64,000 bases of DNA from Pseudomonas sp. WN033 (GTDB lineage: Bacteria > Pseudomonadota > Gammaproteobacteria > Pseudomonadales > Pseudomonadaceae): the NCBI GenBank assembly GCA_002287035.1, contig NSKG01000001.1, positions 248,001-312,000 on the forward strand, read 5' to 3'. The stretch's first letter is position 1; every line of letters begins with the position of its first letter. A program made the translations under genes and the position numbers. A model generated the notes under the pieces. It saw only the letters and a list, made by a program, of their open reading frames with translations, was not told where the DNA came from and did no database searches. This document shows positions 42,503 to 51,990 of this stretch, piece by piece.

Positions 42503-43735
42503 TTACTCCTTGTCTTTCGACAGCGGTACGTCCATGCCGCCGGAGACTTTGGTTTGCGGGCCGCTGGCGCTGGGGTTGATGTCGAAATCGAAGATGCCGG
42601 TCGGCAGCCACAGGGTGGCGCAGGCGTTGGGTACATCTACCACGCCGCTGATATGCCCTTCGACCGGGGCGCAACCCAGCAACGCATAGGCCTGGGCCTT
42701 GCTGTAGCCAAACTTGGTCAGGTATTCGATGGCATTGAGGCAGGCCTGGCGGTAGGCGATATGCACGTCCAGGTAGTGCTGCTTGCCCTGCTCGTCGACC
42801 GAGATGCCTTCGAAGATCACGTAATCGTCGTAGCGCGGCTTGATCGGGCTGGGCTTGAAGATCGGGTTCTTGATGCCGTACTTGGCCATGCCGTCCTTGA
42901 TCAGGTTGACCCGCAGGTGAATCCAGCCAGCCATTTCAATGGCGCCGCAGAAGGTGATTTCGCCGTCACCCTGGCTGAAGTGCAGATCGCCCACCGACAG
43001 CCCGCCGCCCTTGACGTAGACCGGGAAGTAGACCTTGGAGCCGCGCGACAGGTCCTTGATGTCGCAGTTGCCGCCATGCTCACGCGGCGGCACGGTGCGC
43101 GCGCCTTCGGCAGCGGCCTTGGCTTTGGCCTCGCCGCTCAGGCGGCCCATGTGCGCGGTTTCGGCATAGGGCAAGTTGGCCAGGCCGGGGACGCGTTCGG
43201 GGTCGGTTTCAAACAGTTCGGTTTCGCGCTTGTTCCACTCTTCGAGCATTTCCTTGGATGGCAGACAGCCGATCAGGCCGGGGTGGATCAGGCCGGCGAA
43301 TTCGACATTCGGGATGTGCCGGGACTTGGTGAACATGCCGTTGAAGTCCCAGATGGATTTTTGCGCTTCGGGGAAGTGTTCGGTCAGGAAGCCGCCGCCG
43401 TTCTGCTTGGAGAAGAAGCCGTTGAAGCCCCACTGGCTTTCGTCGAAGGTGCCGATGTCGAGGATGTCGACTTCCAGCAGGTCGCCGGGCTCGCAACCTT
43501 CCACGCCAATCGGGCCGGACAGAAAATGCACCTGGGTCAGATCGACGTCGCGCACGTCGTCGGCGCTGTCGTTGTTGGCGATCTGGCCGCCGGTCCAGTC
43601 GTAGCATTCGAGGATGAAATCGTCACCGGGTTTGACCGTGGCGACCATGGGAATGTCCGGGTGCCAGCGGTTGTGGACCATGTCGTTTTCGTAGGGCGAC
43701 TTTTTCAGATCGATCTTGATGATGGTGTCAGCCAT
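42503..43735 (-). CDS. fmdA: Formamidase
   Basis: A 410-residue enzyme of the acetamidase/formamidase family (PF03069). Landmarks are VHNRWHPDIPMVATVKPGDDFILECYDWTGGQ, HFLSGPIGVEGCEPGDLLEVDI, GLIHPGLIGCLPS, GGNCDIKDLSRGSKVYFPV and GDLHFSQGDGEITFCGAIE. Length and sequence fit formamidase FmdA, which hydrolyses formamide to formate and ammonia. It is cytoplasmic. A strong palindrome lies about 100 bases upstream, shared with the urtA promoter, so both are probably controlled by the adjacent two-component system. Confidence 0.92.
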   Translation of the reverse strand: MADTIIKIDLKKSPYENDMVHNRWHPDIPMVATVKPGDDFILECYDWTGGQIANNDSADDVRDVDLTQVHFLSGPIGVEGCEPGDLLEVDILDIGTFDESQWGFNGFFSKQNGGGFLTEHFPEAQKSIWDFNGMFTKSRHIPNVEFAGLIHPGLIGCLPSKEMLEEWNKRETELFETDPERVPGLANLPYAETAHMGRLSGEAKAKAAAEGARTVPPREHGGNCDIKDLSRGSKVYFPVYVKGGGLSVGDLHFSQGDGEITFCGAIEMAGWIHLRVNLIKDGMAKYGIKNPIFKPSPIKPRYDDYVIFEGISVDEQGKQHYLDVHIAYRQACLNAIEYLTKFGYSKAQAYALLGCAPVEGHISGVVDVPNACATLWLPTGIFDFDINPSASGPQTKVSGGMDVPLSKDKE

Positions 43736-43831
43736 TGTCAGCTCCTGAGGGCAGATGGGGGTCGAAATGAACTACCGGGTCACTATCGCCAAGCGCTGGC
43801 CTGGCGACCATTCGTGAAATGACACCCCTGT

Positions 43832-43849
43832 CTACGTCATTTGACGTAG
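43832..43849. promoter_or_regulatory. Palindrome upstream of fmdA, shared with urtA
   Basis: CTACGTCATTTGACGTAG is an 8-bp perfect inverted repeat with a TT centre. The same sequence in slightly degenerate form, CTACGTCATTTGACGCA, occurs at 51484-51500 upstream of urtA. The sites lie about 97 and 132 bases before their start codons, consistent with activator sites, plausibly for the LuxR-type response regulator at 55352. Confidence 0.7.
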
Positions 43850-43891
43850 GTGGTGTGGGGAGGCTGATTCAGGGGTGGGGATGTCTTTGTG

Positions 43892-44058
43892 GATTGCCAC
43901 GGCGCTGCGCGCCTCGCAATGACGAGGTTGGGGGCGGTGGATTGCTGTGGCGGCGGATGGTCGCCCCTGCGCTTTGCAATAAAGGGGTTGGGGACGGTAC
44001 ACCGATGCCTGGCCCCTTCCCCGTCATCGCGAAGGCCGCAGGCCTGTGGCGATCCAGG
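43892..44058. repeat. GGATTGCCAC/GCAATGACG repeat cluster
   Basis: GGATTGCCACGGCGCTGCGC-GCCTCGCAATGACG, then a diverged copy (GGATTGCTGTGGCGGCGG...CTTTGCAATAAAGG) and an inverted copy (CGTCATCGCGAAGGCCGCAGGCCTGTGGCGATCCA). Members of the same family lie at 45.1-45.4 and 51.55-51.8 kb. The unit is a long imperfect hairpin, a MITE/REP-like element without coding capacity. Confidence 0.75.
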
Positions 44059-44059
44059 G

Positions 44060-45097
44060 TTAGTCGGTGGGGAAGACTTGTAGTTGTCCGTTCTGGTAGT
44101 CGGCGATGAACAGGCTGGCGCTGGGGGTTTGCAATAGGGCGTGGGCGAGTCTTGGGGTGAGTATTTGGCGTACCTGGCGCGTCAGATCGCGGGCGCCGTA
44201 GCGGCGGTCATAGCCCTGGCACAGGAAATGGCGGGCACTGGCGGTGATGCGCAGTTCGGCCTGCTGTTTGGCCAGACGGCGGTTCAGGCGTTGCAGTTCA
44301 AGCTCCAGCAAAGGTTCGCTAAGGTCATCGCTCAGGCGCTGGTATTGGACGATATGGTCGATGCGGTTGATGAACTCGGGGTCAAAGCGCTGGCCCAGGG
44401 CCTGGTCTAGGATCTGCCGTTCCTGCGCCGCCTGCGGTCTGAGCCAGCGCCGCCAGCCGTAGCGGAAACGGCCGTGGTAGCGCGCCAGTTCAGCGGCACC
44501 GAGATTGCTGGTGAGAAAGATCAGGCTATTTCGAAAATCCAGCGTGCGGTTACCGGCCGGCAGGGTCAGTTGGCCGGCGTCGAGGACGTTGAGCAGGGTG
44601 CGGATGACCTCACTGCTGGCCTTTTCCAGCTCGTCGAACAGGACGATGCCGGGCTTGCTGTAGCTGCCGCGGATCTTGTCGGCATCGAACAGGGTGTGGC
44701 CTTCCTTGCTGCCGACGTAGCCGGGTGGTGCGCCAGTCAGTGCCGAGGCGTAGTGTTCCTGGCTGAGGGTGTTCATGTCGATGCGGCACAGGGCGTCCGG
44801 GCTGCCGTGCAGCGCTTCGGCCAGTACCCGCACGGTTTCGGTCTTGCCGACCCCGGTCGGGCCCATCAGCAGGCAGACGCCGAGCGGTCGATGTTCCGGG
44901 GCCAGGTCGGCGCGGATGACCTGCAACAGCTCAGTTAGGGTATCGAGCGCGGCGTTCTGGCCGATGATACGCTGGTGCAGGAGTTGGCTGACCTGTTGCG
45001 GGTCGAAAGTAAAGCGGGTCTGGCGCAGGCCGGTTTTGCTCGGGCGCTGGGCCAGCAGGTCGCGGTTGGCGGCAAGGCGTTCGTTGGCGAAGGGCAT
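44060..45097 (-). CDS. AAA+ ATPase resembling the ClpB/ClpA second module
   Basis: A 345-residue protein. Residues about 40-230 form an AAA+ module: LLMGPTGVGKTE (Walker A 78-87), pore loop GAPPGYVG (123-130), IVLFDELEKA (Walker B), and NSLIFLTSNLGAAEL (sensor 1). The C-terminal part is a ClpB D2-small domain (GYDRRYGARDLTRQVRQILTPRLA). It lacks the ClpB N-domain, D1 and coiled coil, and shows no protease-docking loop. It is embedded between amiE and fmdA, so it may assist assembly or activation of an amidase or transporter component, but that is a guess. AGGACAGG is upstream of the ATG at 45097; the frame's extension to 45283 is translated repeat DNA. Confidence 0.8.
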   Translation of the reverse strand: MPFANERLAANRDLLAQRPSKTGLRQTRFTFDPQQVSQLLHQRIIGQNAALDTLTELLQVIRADLAPEHRPLGVCLLMGPTGVGKTETVRVLAEALHGSPDALCRIDMNTLSQEHYASALTGAPPGYVGSKEGHTLFDADKIRGSYSKPGIVLFDELEKASSEVIRTLLNVLDAGQLTLPAGNRTLDFRNSLIFLTSNLGAAELARYHGRFRYGWRRWLRPQAAQERQILDQALGQRFDPEFINRIDHIVQYQRLSDDLSEPLLELELQRLNRRLAKQQAELRITASARHFLCQGYDRRYGARDLTRQVRQILTPRLAHALLQTPSASLFIADYQNGQLQVFPTD

Positions 45098-45119
45098 GGA
45101 CCTGTCCTTGTGTGTGGTA

Positions 45120-45380
45120 GTGAATGGATTGCCACGGCACTGCGTGCCTCGCAATGACGGGGGTGGGTCCGTATTGCCACGGCGGCGGATGGCCGCCCCC
45201 TGCGCCTCGCAATGACGGGGGTGGGGCGGTGGATTGCCGCGTCGCTGGCGCTCCTCGCAATGACGAGATTGGGGGGGGGCCACGCCACCCTGCTCCCCGC
45301 AATGACGGGAGAGTGAGTGCGTTACGCCGGTATTTGGCTCCCCTCCCCGTCATCGCGAGGCCGTAGGCCGTGGCGATCCA
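45120..45380. repeat. GGATTGCCAC/GCAATGACG repeat cluster
   Basis: Several copies: TGGATTGCCACGGCACTGCG-CCTCGCAATGACG, a second with CGGCGG-GGCCGCC centre, a third with GCGTCGCTGGCGCTCCTCGCAATGACG, and an inverted end copy CGTCATCGCGAGGCCGTAGGCCGTGGCGATCCA. They fill the gap between the AAA+ gene and amiE and interrupt the operon spacing. The same cores appear at 43.9, 51.6 and 6.6 kb. Confidence 0.75.
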
Positions 45381-45390
45381 TGCCGGCAAC

Positions 45391-46437
45391 TCAGCCCCAG
45401 GCGCCCTTCTCCTTGCCGGCCACTGGCAGTTCACCTACTGGGCAGTCAGCAACGCCTACCGTGCTGCGGGTCATGGCTTCGACCTGGTCGCGGGCTTTTT
45501 CTGCGTCCATGACCCAGGTGCGGTAGAAGTCGAACGGGCAGTCGGCCACGCCACGGTCCCCATCGCCGGAGTTGAACACGCCGGTATAGCCACGGTGCAG
45601 CAGTTTGAACAGGTGGTTCTGCGACTGGTCATTGGCGCGCGCGTCGCGGATTTGGCTGACCGACAGCTGGGCATACTGCACGCCCATGTCTTCCTCGCCG
45701 CATTCGCCCAAGGTACGACCGTCGAAGCCGATGATCGCCGAGTGGCCGAAGTAGGAATACACGCCGTCAAAACCGGTGGCGTTGGCCACCGCGACGTAAC
45801 AGTTGTTAGCCCAGGCCATGCTCTTGGCCATCATGATCTGCTGTTCCTTGGCCGGGTACATGTAACCCTGGCAACGAACGATCAGTTCGGCGCCCTTCAT
45901 CGCGCAGTCGCGCCAGATCTCCGGGTAGTTGCCGTCGTCGCAGATGATCAGGCTGATTTTCAGGCCCTTGGGGCCTTCACTGACGTAGGTGGTGTCCCCC
46001 GGATACCAGCCTTCGATCGGACACCAGGGGATGCACTTGCGGTACTTCTGCACGATCTCGCCGTCGCTGTTGATCAGCACCAGGGTGTTGTACGGCGCCT
46101 TGTGCGGGTGTTGTTCGTGGCGTTCGCCGGTCAGCGAAAACACGCCCCAGGTGTTGGCGTCACGGCAGGCCTGGCTGAAGATCGCGGTTTCATCGCCGGG
46201 GATGCTGGCGGCAGTGGCCATCATCTCGTCGTTGTCGTACATGATCCCCATGGTGCTGTATTCGGGGAAGATCACCAGGTCCATGCCAGGCAGGCCCTGC
46301 TTCATGCCGCGAATCATGTCGGCGATCTTGTGCGCATTCTCAAGCACCTGCTCGCGGGTATGCAGGCGCGGCATCTTGTAGTTCACCACGGCAACGCCGA
46401 CGGTGTCCTTGCTGCTGGAAATGTCACCATGACGCAT
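45391..46437 (-). CDS. amiE: Aliphatic amidase
   Basis: A 348-residue nitrilase-superfamily amidase of almost the same length as P. aeruginosa AmiE. The catalytic triad is in the canonical positions: E59 (FPEYSTMG), K134 (YRKCIPW) and C166 ([14 protein letters not shown]). It hydrolyses short-chain amides (acetamide, propionamide) to the acid and ammonia. Upstream, 27 bases separate it from urtE, so it is co-transcribed with the transporter. No AmiC/AmiR regulators are nearby; control is probably by the transporter-fused sensor kinase. Confidence 0.95.
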   Translation of the reverse strand: MRHGDISSSKDTVGVAVVNYKMPRLHTREQVLENAHKIADMIRGMKQGLPGMDLVIFPEYSTMGIMYDNDEMMATAASIPGDETAIFSQACRDANTWGVFSLTGERHEQHPHKAPYNTLVLINSDGEIVQKYRKCIPWCPIEGWYPGDTTYVSEGPKGLKISLIICDDGNYPEIWRDCAMKGAELIVRCQGYMYPAKEQQIMMAKSMAWANNCYVAVANATGFDGVYSYFGHSAIIGFDGRTLGECGEEDMGVQYAQLSVSQIRDARANDQSQNHLFKLLHRGYTGVFNSGDGDRGVADCPFDFYRTWVMDAEKARDQVEAMTRSTVGVADCPVGELPVAGKEKGAWG

Positions 46438-46464
46438 GGCGGACTCCTTATCTGTGATGGCTGG

Positions 46465-47154
46465 TCAGACGGCCAGGTAGGAAGCGATCTTGGCTTCGTC
46501 GACGCTGGCTCTGAGTTCTTCGTGGACGATCTCGCCCTTTTCGATCACCAGGATGCGGTCGGCGATATCGAGGGCGAACTTGAGTACCTGTTCGGAAACA
46601 ATTATCGACAGGCCACGCTGGTCGCGAATCATCTTCAGGGTGCGGGCCATGTCGCTGATGATCGACGGCTGGATGCCCTCGGTCGGCTCGTCGAGCAACA
46701 GCAGTTTGGGGTCGCTGGCCAGGGCGCGAGCAATCGCCAACTGTTGCTGCTGGCCGCCAGACAGGTTGCCGCCACGCCGTGAGCGCATTTCCAGCAGTAC
46801 CGGGAACAGGTCGTAGAGGTCGGTCGGTACGTTGCGCCGGCCTGTGACGGTCAGGCCGGTTTCGATGTTTTCCTTGACCGTCATGGTCGAGAAGATCATC
46901 CGCCCCTGGGGGACATAGGCCAGCCCGGCCTTGACCCGCTGGTGGCTTTTCAAACCGGCGACTTCGCGCTCATCCAGGGTCACGCTGCCACCCTGGCTGG
47001 GGATCACGCCCATCAGCGACTTCATCAGGGTGGTCTTGCCCATGCCGTTGCGACCCATGATGGCGACGATTTCGTTCTTGCCGACGCTGAAGTTGAGATT
47101 GCGCAGAATCTGGCTCTGCCCGTAGGCCACGCTGTAATCGGATACGTTCAACAT
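46465..47154 (-). CDS. urtE: Urea/short-chain amide ABC transporter ATPase
   Basis: A 229-residue ABC ATPase. Walker A MGRNGMGKTT, Q-loop LAYVPQGR, signature NLSGGQQQQLAIARAL, Walker B LLLLDEPTEGIQPS. This is the LivF-like subunit, UrtE subtype (PTEGIQPSII and the C-terminal EAKIASYLAV). It pairs with UrtD to energise uptake. The ATG at 47154 has AGAGGG upstream; the in-frame TTG at 47169 would overlap the preceding gene. The start lies 11 bases after urtD's stop. Confidence 0.93.
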   Translation of the reverse strand: MLNVSDYSVAYGQSQILRNLNFSVGKNEIVAIMGRNGMGKTTLMKSLMGVIPSQGGSVTLDEREVAGLKSHQRVKAGLAYVPQGRMIFSTMTVKENIETGLTVTGRRNVPTDLYDLFPVLLEMRSRRGGNLSGGQQQQLAIARALASDPKLLLLDEPTEGIQPSIISDMARTLKMIRDQRGLSIIVSEQVLKFALDIADRILVIEKGEIVHEELRASVDEAKIASYLAV

Positions 47155-47165
47155 GCTCTGCCCTC

Positions 47166-47914
<749 letters not shown>

Positions 47915-47918
<4 letters not shown>

Positions 47919-49072
47919 GAGCTGGCTCCCTGGCTGCTGGGTTGAAGAACGTCAATGCGCGGCTCGCCCGGCTTGCCGAACAGGCGATCAAGCAGCCGGT
48001 CGACATGCGGCGCCACCCAGTTGGCATACAGGCCGGCAATGCCGTTGGGCAGCGCCAGCACCACGCCGATGAAGATCAGGCCCATGGCGAACAGCCACAG
48101 ATCCGGGAAGCTCTCGCCGAACAGGGTCTTGGCTACGCTGACCAGCAGCACGCCGTAGACCGCACCAATGATCGACAACCGGCCACCGACAGCGCAGAAG
48201 ATCACCATCTCGATCGATGGCACTACCCCGACGAAGCTCGGCGACATGAAACCTTCCTGCAGGGTGAACATGGCCCCGCCGATGCCGGCAAAGGCGGCGC
48301 CGACGCAGAACACGAAGACCTTGAAGTTGGCGATGTCGTAGCCGGAAAACCGCACCCGGTCCTCCTGCCCGCGCATCGCCACCAGAATCCGCCCGGTCTT
48401 GCTGCGGCGGATGTACTGGGCGACCAGCAGGCAGACGAACAGCAGCGCCACGCAGACGAAGTAGAGGATGTAGCTGGCCTCGTCGGTGTGGATGTTCCAG
48501 CCCTTGAGCGTGCGCAGGTCGGTGATGCCATTGACCCCGCCGGTCAGGCCCTGCTGACCGATAATCAGGATGGTCAGAATCGCGGCAATCGACTGGGTGA
48601 TGATGGCGAAATACACCCCGCCGACCCGACGCTTGAACATCGCCACGCCGATCAGGTAGGCGACGATGCTCGGCACCACCACCACGGCGACAATGGCGAA
48701 GGTCAGGCTGTAGAAGGGTTCCCAGAACCATGGCAGTTCGGTGATGCGATTCCAGTCCATAAAGTCGGGAATACCCGGAGTGGTCTGGATCGCGGTATTT
48801 TCCGGGGTCGAGGCCTCAAGCTTGAGGTACATGGCCAGAGCGTAGCCGCCCAGACCGTAGAACACCCCCTGCCCCAGGCTGAGGATGCCGCCATAGCCCC
48901 AACACAGCACCAGGCCGACGGCGACGAAGGCAAAGCTGAGGAACTTGCCGACCTGATTCAGACGCATCACGTCCAGCGCCAGCGGCAGCGCCACCAGCAA
49001 CACCAGCGCCAGCACCAGGAACGACAGCAGATCCTGGCGCGGCATGAACTCCTTGAAGGATGAGAATGGCAT
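47915..49072 (-). CDS. urtC: Urea/short-chain amide ABC transporter permease
   Basis: A 385-residue LivM-type permease with about nine helices. Landmarks are ALCW-like LVLCWGYGGILSLGQGVFYGLGGYALAMYL, PEFMDW-like IPDFMDWN...PWFWEPF (UrtC-specific insertion), and GVYFAIITQSIAAILTILI, GGVNGITDL, RFSGYDIANFKVFVF. It forms the membrane channel with UrtB. It starts 12 bases after urtB's stop. Confidence 0.93.
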
Positions 49073-49084
49073 GACGGGCTCCTC

Positions 49085-50011
49085 CTAGCGGCGCACTTTG
49101 AGACTGAACAACCCCTGGGGGCGGAACATCAGGATGATCACCACCACCAGCAGGGTCAGTACCTTGGCCATCGAACCGCCCATGAAGAATTCCATGATCG
49201 ATTGCGACTGCGAGATGCTGAATGCCGAGGCGACCGTGCCGAACAGGCTGCCGGCGCCGCCAAACACCACCACCAGGAAGGTGTCGACGATGTACAGCTG
49301 GCCGGAGCTGGGGCCGGTGGAACCGATCATGGTGAAGGCGCTGCCGGCGACCCCGGCAATGCCACAGCCCAGGGCGAAGGTCAGGCGATCTACCCGGGCC
49401 GTGTTGATGCCCACGGCGCCAGCCATGTCGCGGTTCTGCACCACGGCGCGCACCTGCTTGCCCCAGCGCGAGCGGTACATCAGCACCGCCACGGTGACTG
49501 TGGCCAGCACCGCCAGGGCCATGACGAACAGACCGTTGATCGGCACCTCGATCATGTCGGTGAGCTGGTAGGAACCCATCAGCCAGTCGGGGATCACCAC
49601 CCCGACCTCACGGGCGCCGAAGATCGAGCGATAGGCCTGCTGCAGAATCAGGCTCAGGCCCCAGGTGGCCAGCAGAGTGTCCAGCGGGCGATGGTAAAGA
49701 AAGCGTATCAGCCCCCATTCGACGATCACCCCGAGCAACGCCGCAGCGAAGAAGGCGAAGACGATGGCGAACAGGAAGTAGGAACCGAACAGTTCGGGAA
49801 AGTGGTTGGCGAACAGGTTTGAGGTCATGTAGGTGACATAGGCACCGAGGATCATGAACTCACCATGCGCCATATTGATGACCCCCATCTGGCCGAAAAT
49901 GATGGCCAGGCCCAGGGCCATAAGAACGAACACCGCGAACAGGATCAGACCGGCAAAACCCTGCATGGCAAAGATCGCGGTCAGCTCGGCGGCAGAGAAG
50001 TCAGAGAACAT
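49085..50011 (-). CDS. urtB: Urea/short-chain amide ABC transporter permease
   Basis: A 308-residue LivH-type permease with about eight helices: ALGLAIIFGQMGVINMAHGEFMILGAYVTYM near the N-terminus (family signature), RPLDTLLATWGLSLILQQAYRSIFG, QVRAVVQNRDMAGAVGINT and VVVFGGAGSLFGTVASAF. It pairs with UrtC. Its length fits the compact UrtB form without a large periplasmic N-terminal domain. Confidence 0.93.
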   Translation of the reverse strand: MFSDFSAAELTAIFAMQGFAGLILFAVFVLMALGLAIIFGQMGVINMAHGEFMILGAYVTYMTSNLFANHFPELFGSYFLFAIVFAFFAAALLGVIVEWGLIRFLYHRPLDTLLATWGLSLILQQAYRSIFGAREVGVVIPDWLMGSYQLTDMIEVPINGLFVMALAVLATVTVAVLMYRSRWGKQVRAVVQNRDMAGAVGINTARVDRLTFALGCGIAGVAGSAFTMIGSTGPSSGQLYIVDTFLVVVFGGAGSLFGTVASAFSISQSQSIMEFFMGGSMAKVLTLLVVVIILMFRPQGLFSLKVRR

Positions 50012-50089
50012 GGTCCTTCCTCCGGCAGATGGACAGGCAAACCAGGCAAAACGGTCCCGCCGGCCGACTGGCCGGCGGGGTCTACAGGC

Positions 50090-51352
50090 TTACTGGTAAC
50101 CGGCTGGGAACGGATCGGGTTCCATCAGCTCGTCGGTCTCGTAGACCACCTTGAACTGGCCGTCACGCTGGGCGTGACCGATGCGGGTCTTGGACCACAG
50201 GTGGTGGTTTTCGTGGATGCGCACGTAACCTTCCGGTGCGGTGGTCAGCTCGATGCCCGGCGAGGCTTCGCGCACGCGGTCAACATCGAACGAGCCGGCC
50301 TTCTCCACAGCGGCCTTCCACAGCCAGGGCCCGAGGTAGGCGGCCTGGGTGACGTCGCCGATCACCGCATCAGCACCCCAGCGGGCCTTGAAGGCTTCGA
50401 CGAAAGCCTGGTTGTTTTCATTCGGCAGACTCTGGAAGTACTTCATCGAGGCATAGGCACCCTCGATGTTGTCACCACCGATGCCGAGGATTTCATCCTC
50501 GGTGACCGAGATGGTCAGCAGAGTGAAGTCTTCCTTGGTCATGTCCAGACCTGCGGCCTTGAGCTGGCGGTAGAAGGCCACGTTGGAGCCGCCCACCACC
50601 GAGGCGAAGATCACGTCCGGCTTGCGCAGGCGAATGCGGTTGATCACCGAGTTGAAGCTGGTGTGGCCGAGCGGGAAGTAGTCCTCACCGACCACCTGGC
50701 CACCCAGGTGCTGCTCGATGTGGGTACGGGCGATCTTGTTCGAGGTGCGTGGCCAGATGTAGTCCGAGCCGATCAGGTAAAAGGTCTTGGCACCCTTGTC
50801 TTCAGACACCCAGTCAAGCCCGGCAAGAATCTGCTGAGTGGCTTCCTGGCCGGTGTAGATCACATTGGGCGACTGCTCCAGCCCCTCGTAGAAGGTCGGG
50901 TAGTAGAGCATGCCATTGTTGCGCTCGAAGATCGGCAGTACCGCCTTGCGCGAGGCCGAGGTCCAGCAACCGAATACCGCCGCCACCTTGTCCTGGCGCA
51001 GCAGTTTATTGGCACGGTCGGCGAAGGTCGGCCAGTCACTGGCGCCGTCTTCCTGAACGTATTCGATCTGCCGTCCGAGTACCCCGCCCATGGCGTTGAT
51101 CTGCTCGATGGCGAGAATCTCGGCCTGCACCGAGCCCTCTTCACTGATCGCCATGGTGCCGGTGATCGAGTGCAGGATGCCGACCTTGACGGTGTCGTCG
51201 GTTACCGCCAGGCCAGTGGTGTTGACCTCGGCGGTGCTCGGGTTGGCCGTGGCGGTCAGGCTGATGCCTGACAGCAGCACGGCGGCGGACATGGCCGCGA
51301 TCGAACGCGCCAGAAAACTGCGGCGGGACAGCTTGGGTTTGGAGTGCTCCAT
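50090..51352 (-). CDS. urtA: Urea/short-chain amide ABC transporter substrate-binding protein
   Basis: A 420-residue periplasmic binding protein. The N-terminus carries a twin-arginine signal, SRRSFLARSIAAMSAAVLLSG. The mature part has VKVGILHSITGTMAISE, GGVLGRQIEYVQEDGASDWPTFADRANKLL, FGCWTSASRKAVLPIFE (UrtA hallmark) and YYPTFYEGLEQSPNVIYTGQ. UrtA binds urea; the close FmdD homologue binds short-chain amides. Because the cluster has amidases but no urease inside the window, amides are the more likely substrate. A palindrome about 130 bases upstream matches that of fmdA. Confidence 0.92.
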   Translation of the reverse strand: MEHSKPKLSRRSFLARSIAAMSAAVLLSGISLTATANPSTAEVNTTGLAVTDDTVKVGILHSITGTMAISEEGSVQAEILAIEQINAMGGVLGRQIEYVQEDGASDWPTFADRANKLLRQDKVAAVFGCWTSASRKAVLPIFERNNGMLYYPTFYEGLEQSPNVIYTGQEATQQILAGLDWVSEDKGAKTFYLIGSDYIWPRTSNKIARTHIEQHLGGQVVGEDYFPLGHTSFNSVINRIRLRKPDVIFASVVGGSNVAFYRQLKAAGLDMTKEDFTLLTISVTEDEILGIGGDNIEGAYASMKYFQSLPNENNQAFVEAFKARWGADAVIGDVTQAAYLGPWLWKAAVEKAGSFDVDRVREASPGIELTTAPEGYVRIHENHHLWSKTRIGHAQRDGQFKVVYETDELMEPDPFPAGYQ

Positions 51353-51483
51353 GGTGATTCCTCGTGTCGGTGAAACTGGGAAAAAACGGCACCACCGGGG
51401 CAGATCCGGTGATGCCTTAAGCGCACGACTCGCATTCTGCTAAGCACCCATCAAGCTGCCCATTCGACAAATACCCCAGCCGC

Positions 51484-51500
51484 CTACGTCATTTGACGCA
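51484..51500. promoter_or_regulatory. Palindrome copy upstream of urtA
   Basis: CTACGTCATTTGACGCA, a one-mismatch form of the fmdA-upstream palindrome at 43832-43849, lies 132 bases before the urtA start. It may be bound by the LuxR-type response regulator encoded at 55352. Confidence 0.65.
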
Positions 51501-51553
51501 TGGCCGGCAGGTTCGCTGCGGTATAGAAATGAGCGCGGTTATATGTATTCAGA

Positions 51554-51811
51554 ACGGCCTGCCCGATGCGAACCACGCATGGATTGCCACGGGCCTGCGG
51601 CCCTCGCAATGACGGTGAGTGAAGGCGATGGTGGGAGGGGGTGTTACGACGCCAGCACCAAGGTTCCACACCCTGTCATTGCGAGGAGCAAGGGGGCGGC
51701 CATCCGCCGACGTGGCAATCCAAACGCCCTGCCCGGCACGAACCACGCATGGATTGCCACGGGCCTACGGCCCTCGCAGTGACGGTGAGTGAAGGCGATG
51801 GTGGGAGGGGG
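51554..51811. repeat. Duplicated repeat block in the urtA/sensor-kinase intergenic region
   Basis: A block of about 88 bases occurs twice in the same orientation (51554-51641 and 51724-51811), each containing ACCACGCATGGATTGCCACG, a GGCC(T/C)ACGGCCCTCGCA(A/G)TGACG half and GTGAGTGAAGGCGATGGTGG. Between them is an inverted copy of the same family (CATTGCGAGGAGCAAGG...GTGGCAATCC). The family also occurs at 43.9 and 45.1 kb. Confidence 0.8.
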
Positions 51812-51990
51812 GCTGACGGGAAAGGAGCAGATGGAAGGCTCGCTTAAATAGACAAGCTGGCATGTATATTGAGAGAGCCTGCCAGGGGGCGGCCAGTGCA
51901 GCGTTACAGCGAACTGGCCATCCGGATATCGCACCATGCCGGTGCAGATCGAGCCGCCAGTGTCACCAGAACTGGCACCAAGGGGAGCCC

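Noticed and set aside
42452-43822. 456-codon plus-strand frame over fmdA
   Set aside because: Antisense to fmdA, with the Gly/Ala/Val/Asp-rich look of a reversed high-G+C gene.
45098-45283. N-terminal extension of the AAA+ protein to 45283
   Set aside because: The extra residues are translated repeat DNA (PPQSRHCEERQRRGNPPP), with no conservation expected; ATG 45097 has a proper ribosome-binding site.
45370-46782. 470-codon plus-strand frame over amiE and urtE
   Set aside because: Antisense to two convincing genes with full catalytic motifs; no domain and low-complexity Val/Ala/His content.
49865-51271. 468-codon plus-strand frame over urtA
   Set aside because: Antisense to urtA; no motif, no ribosome-binding site.
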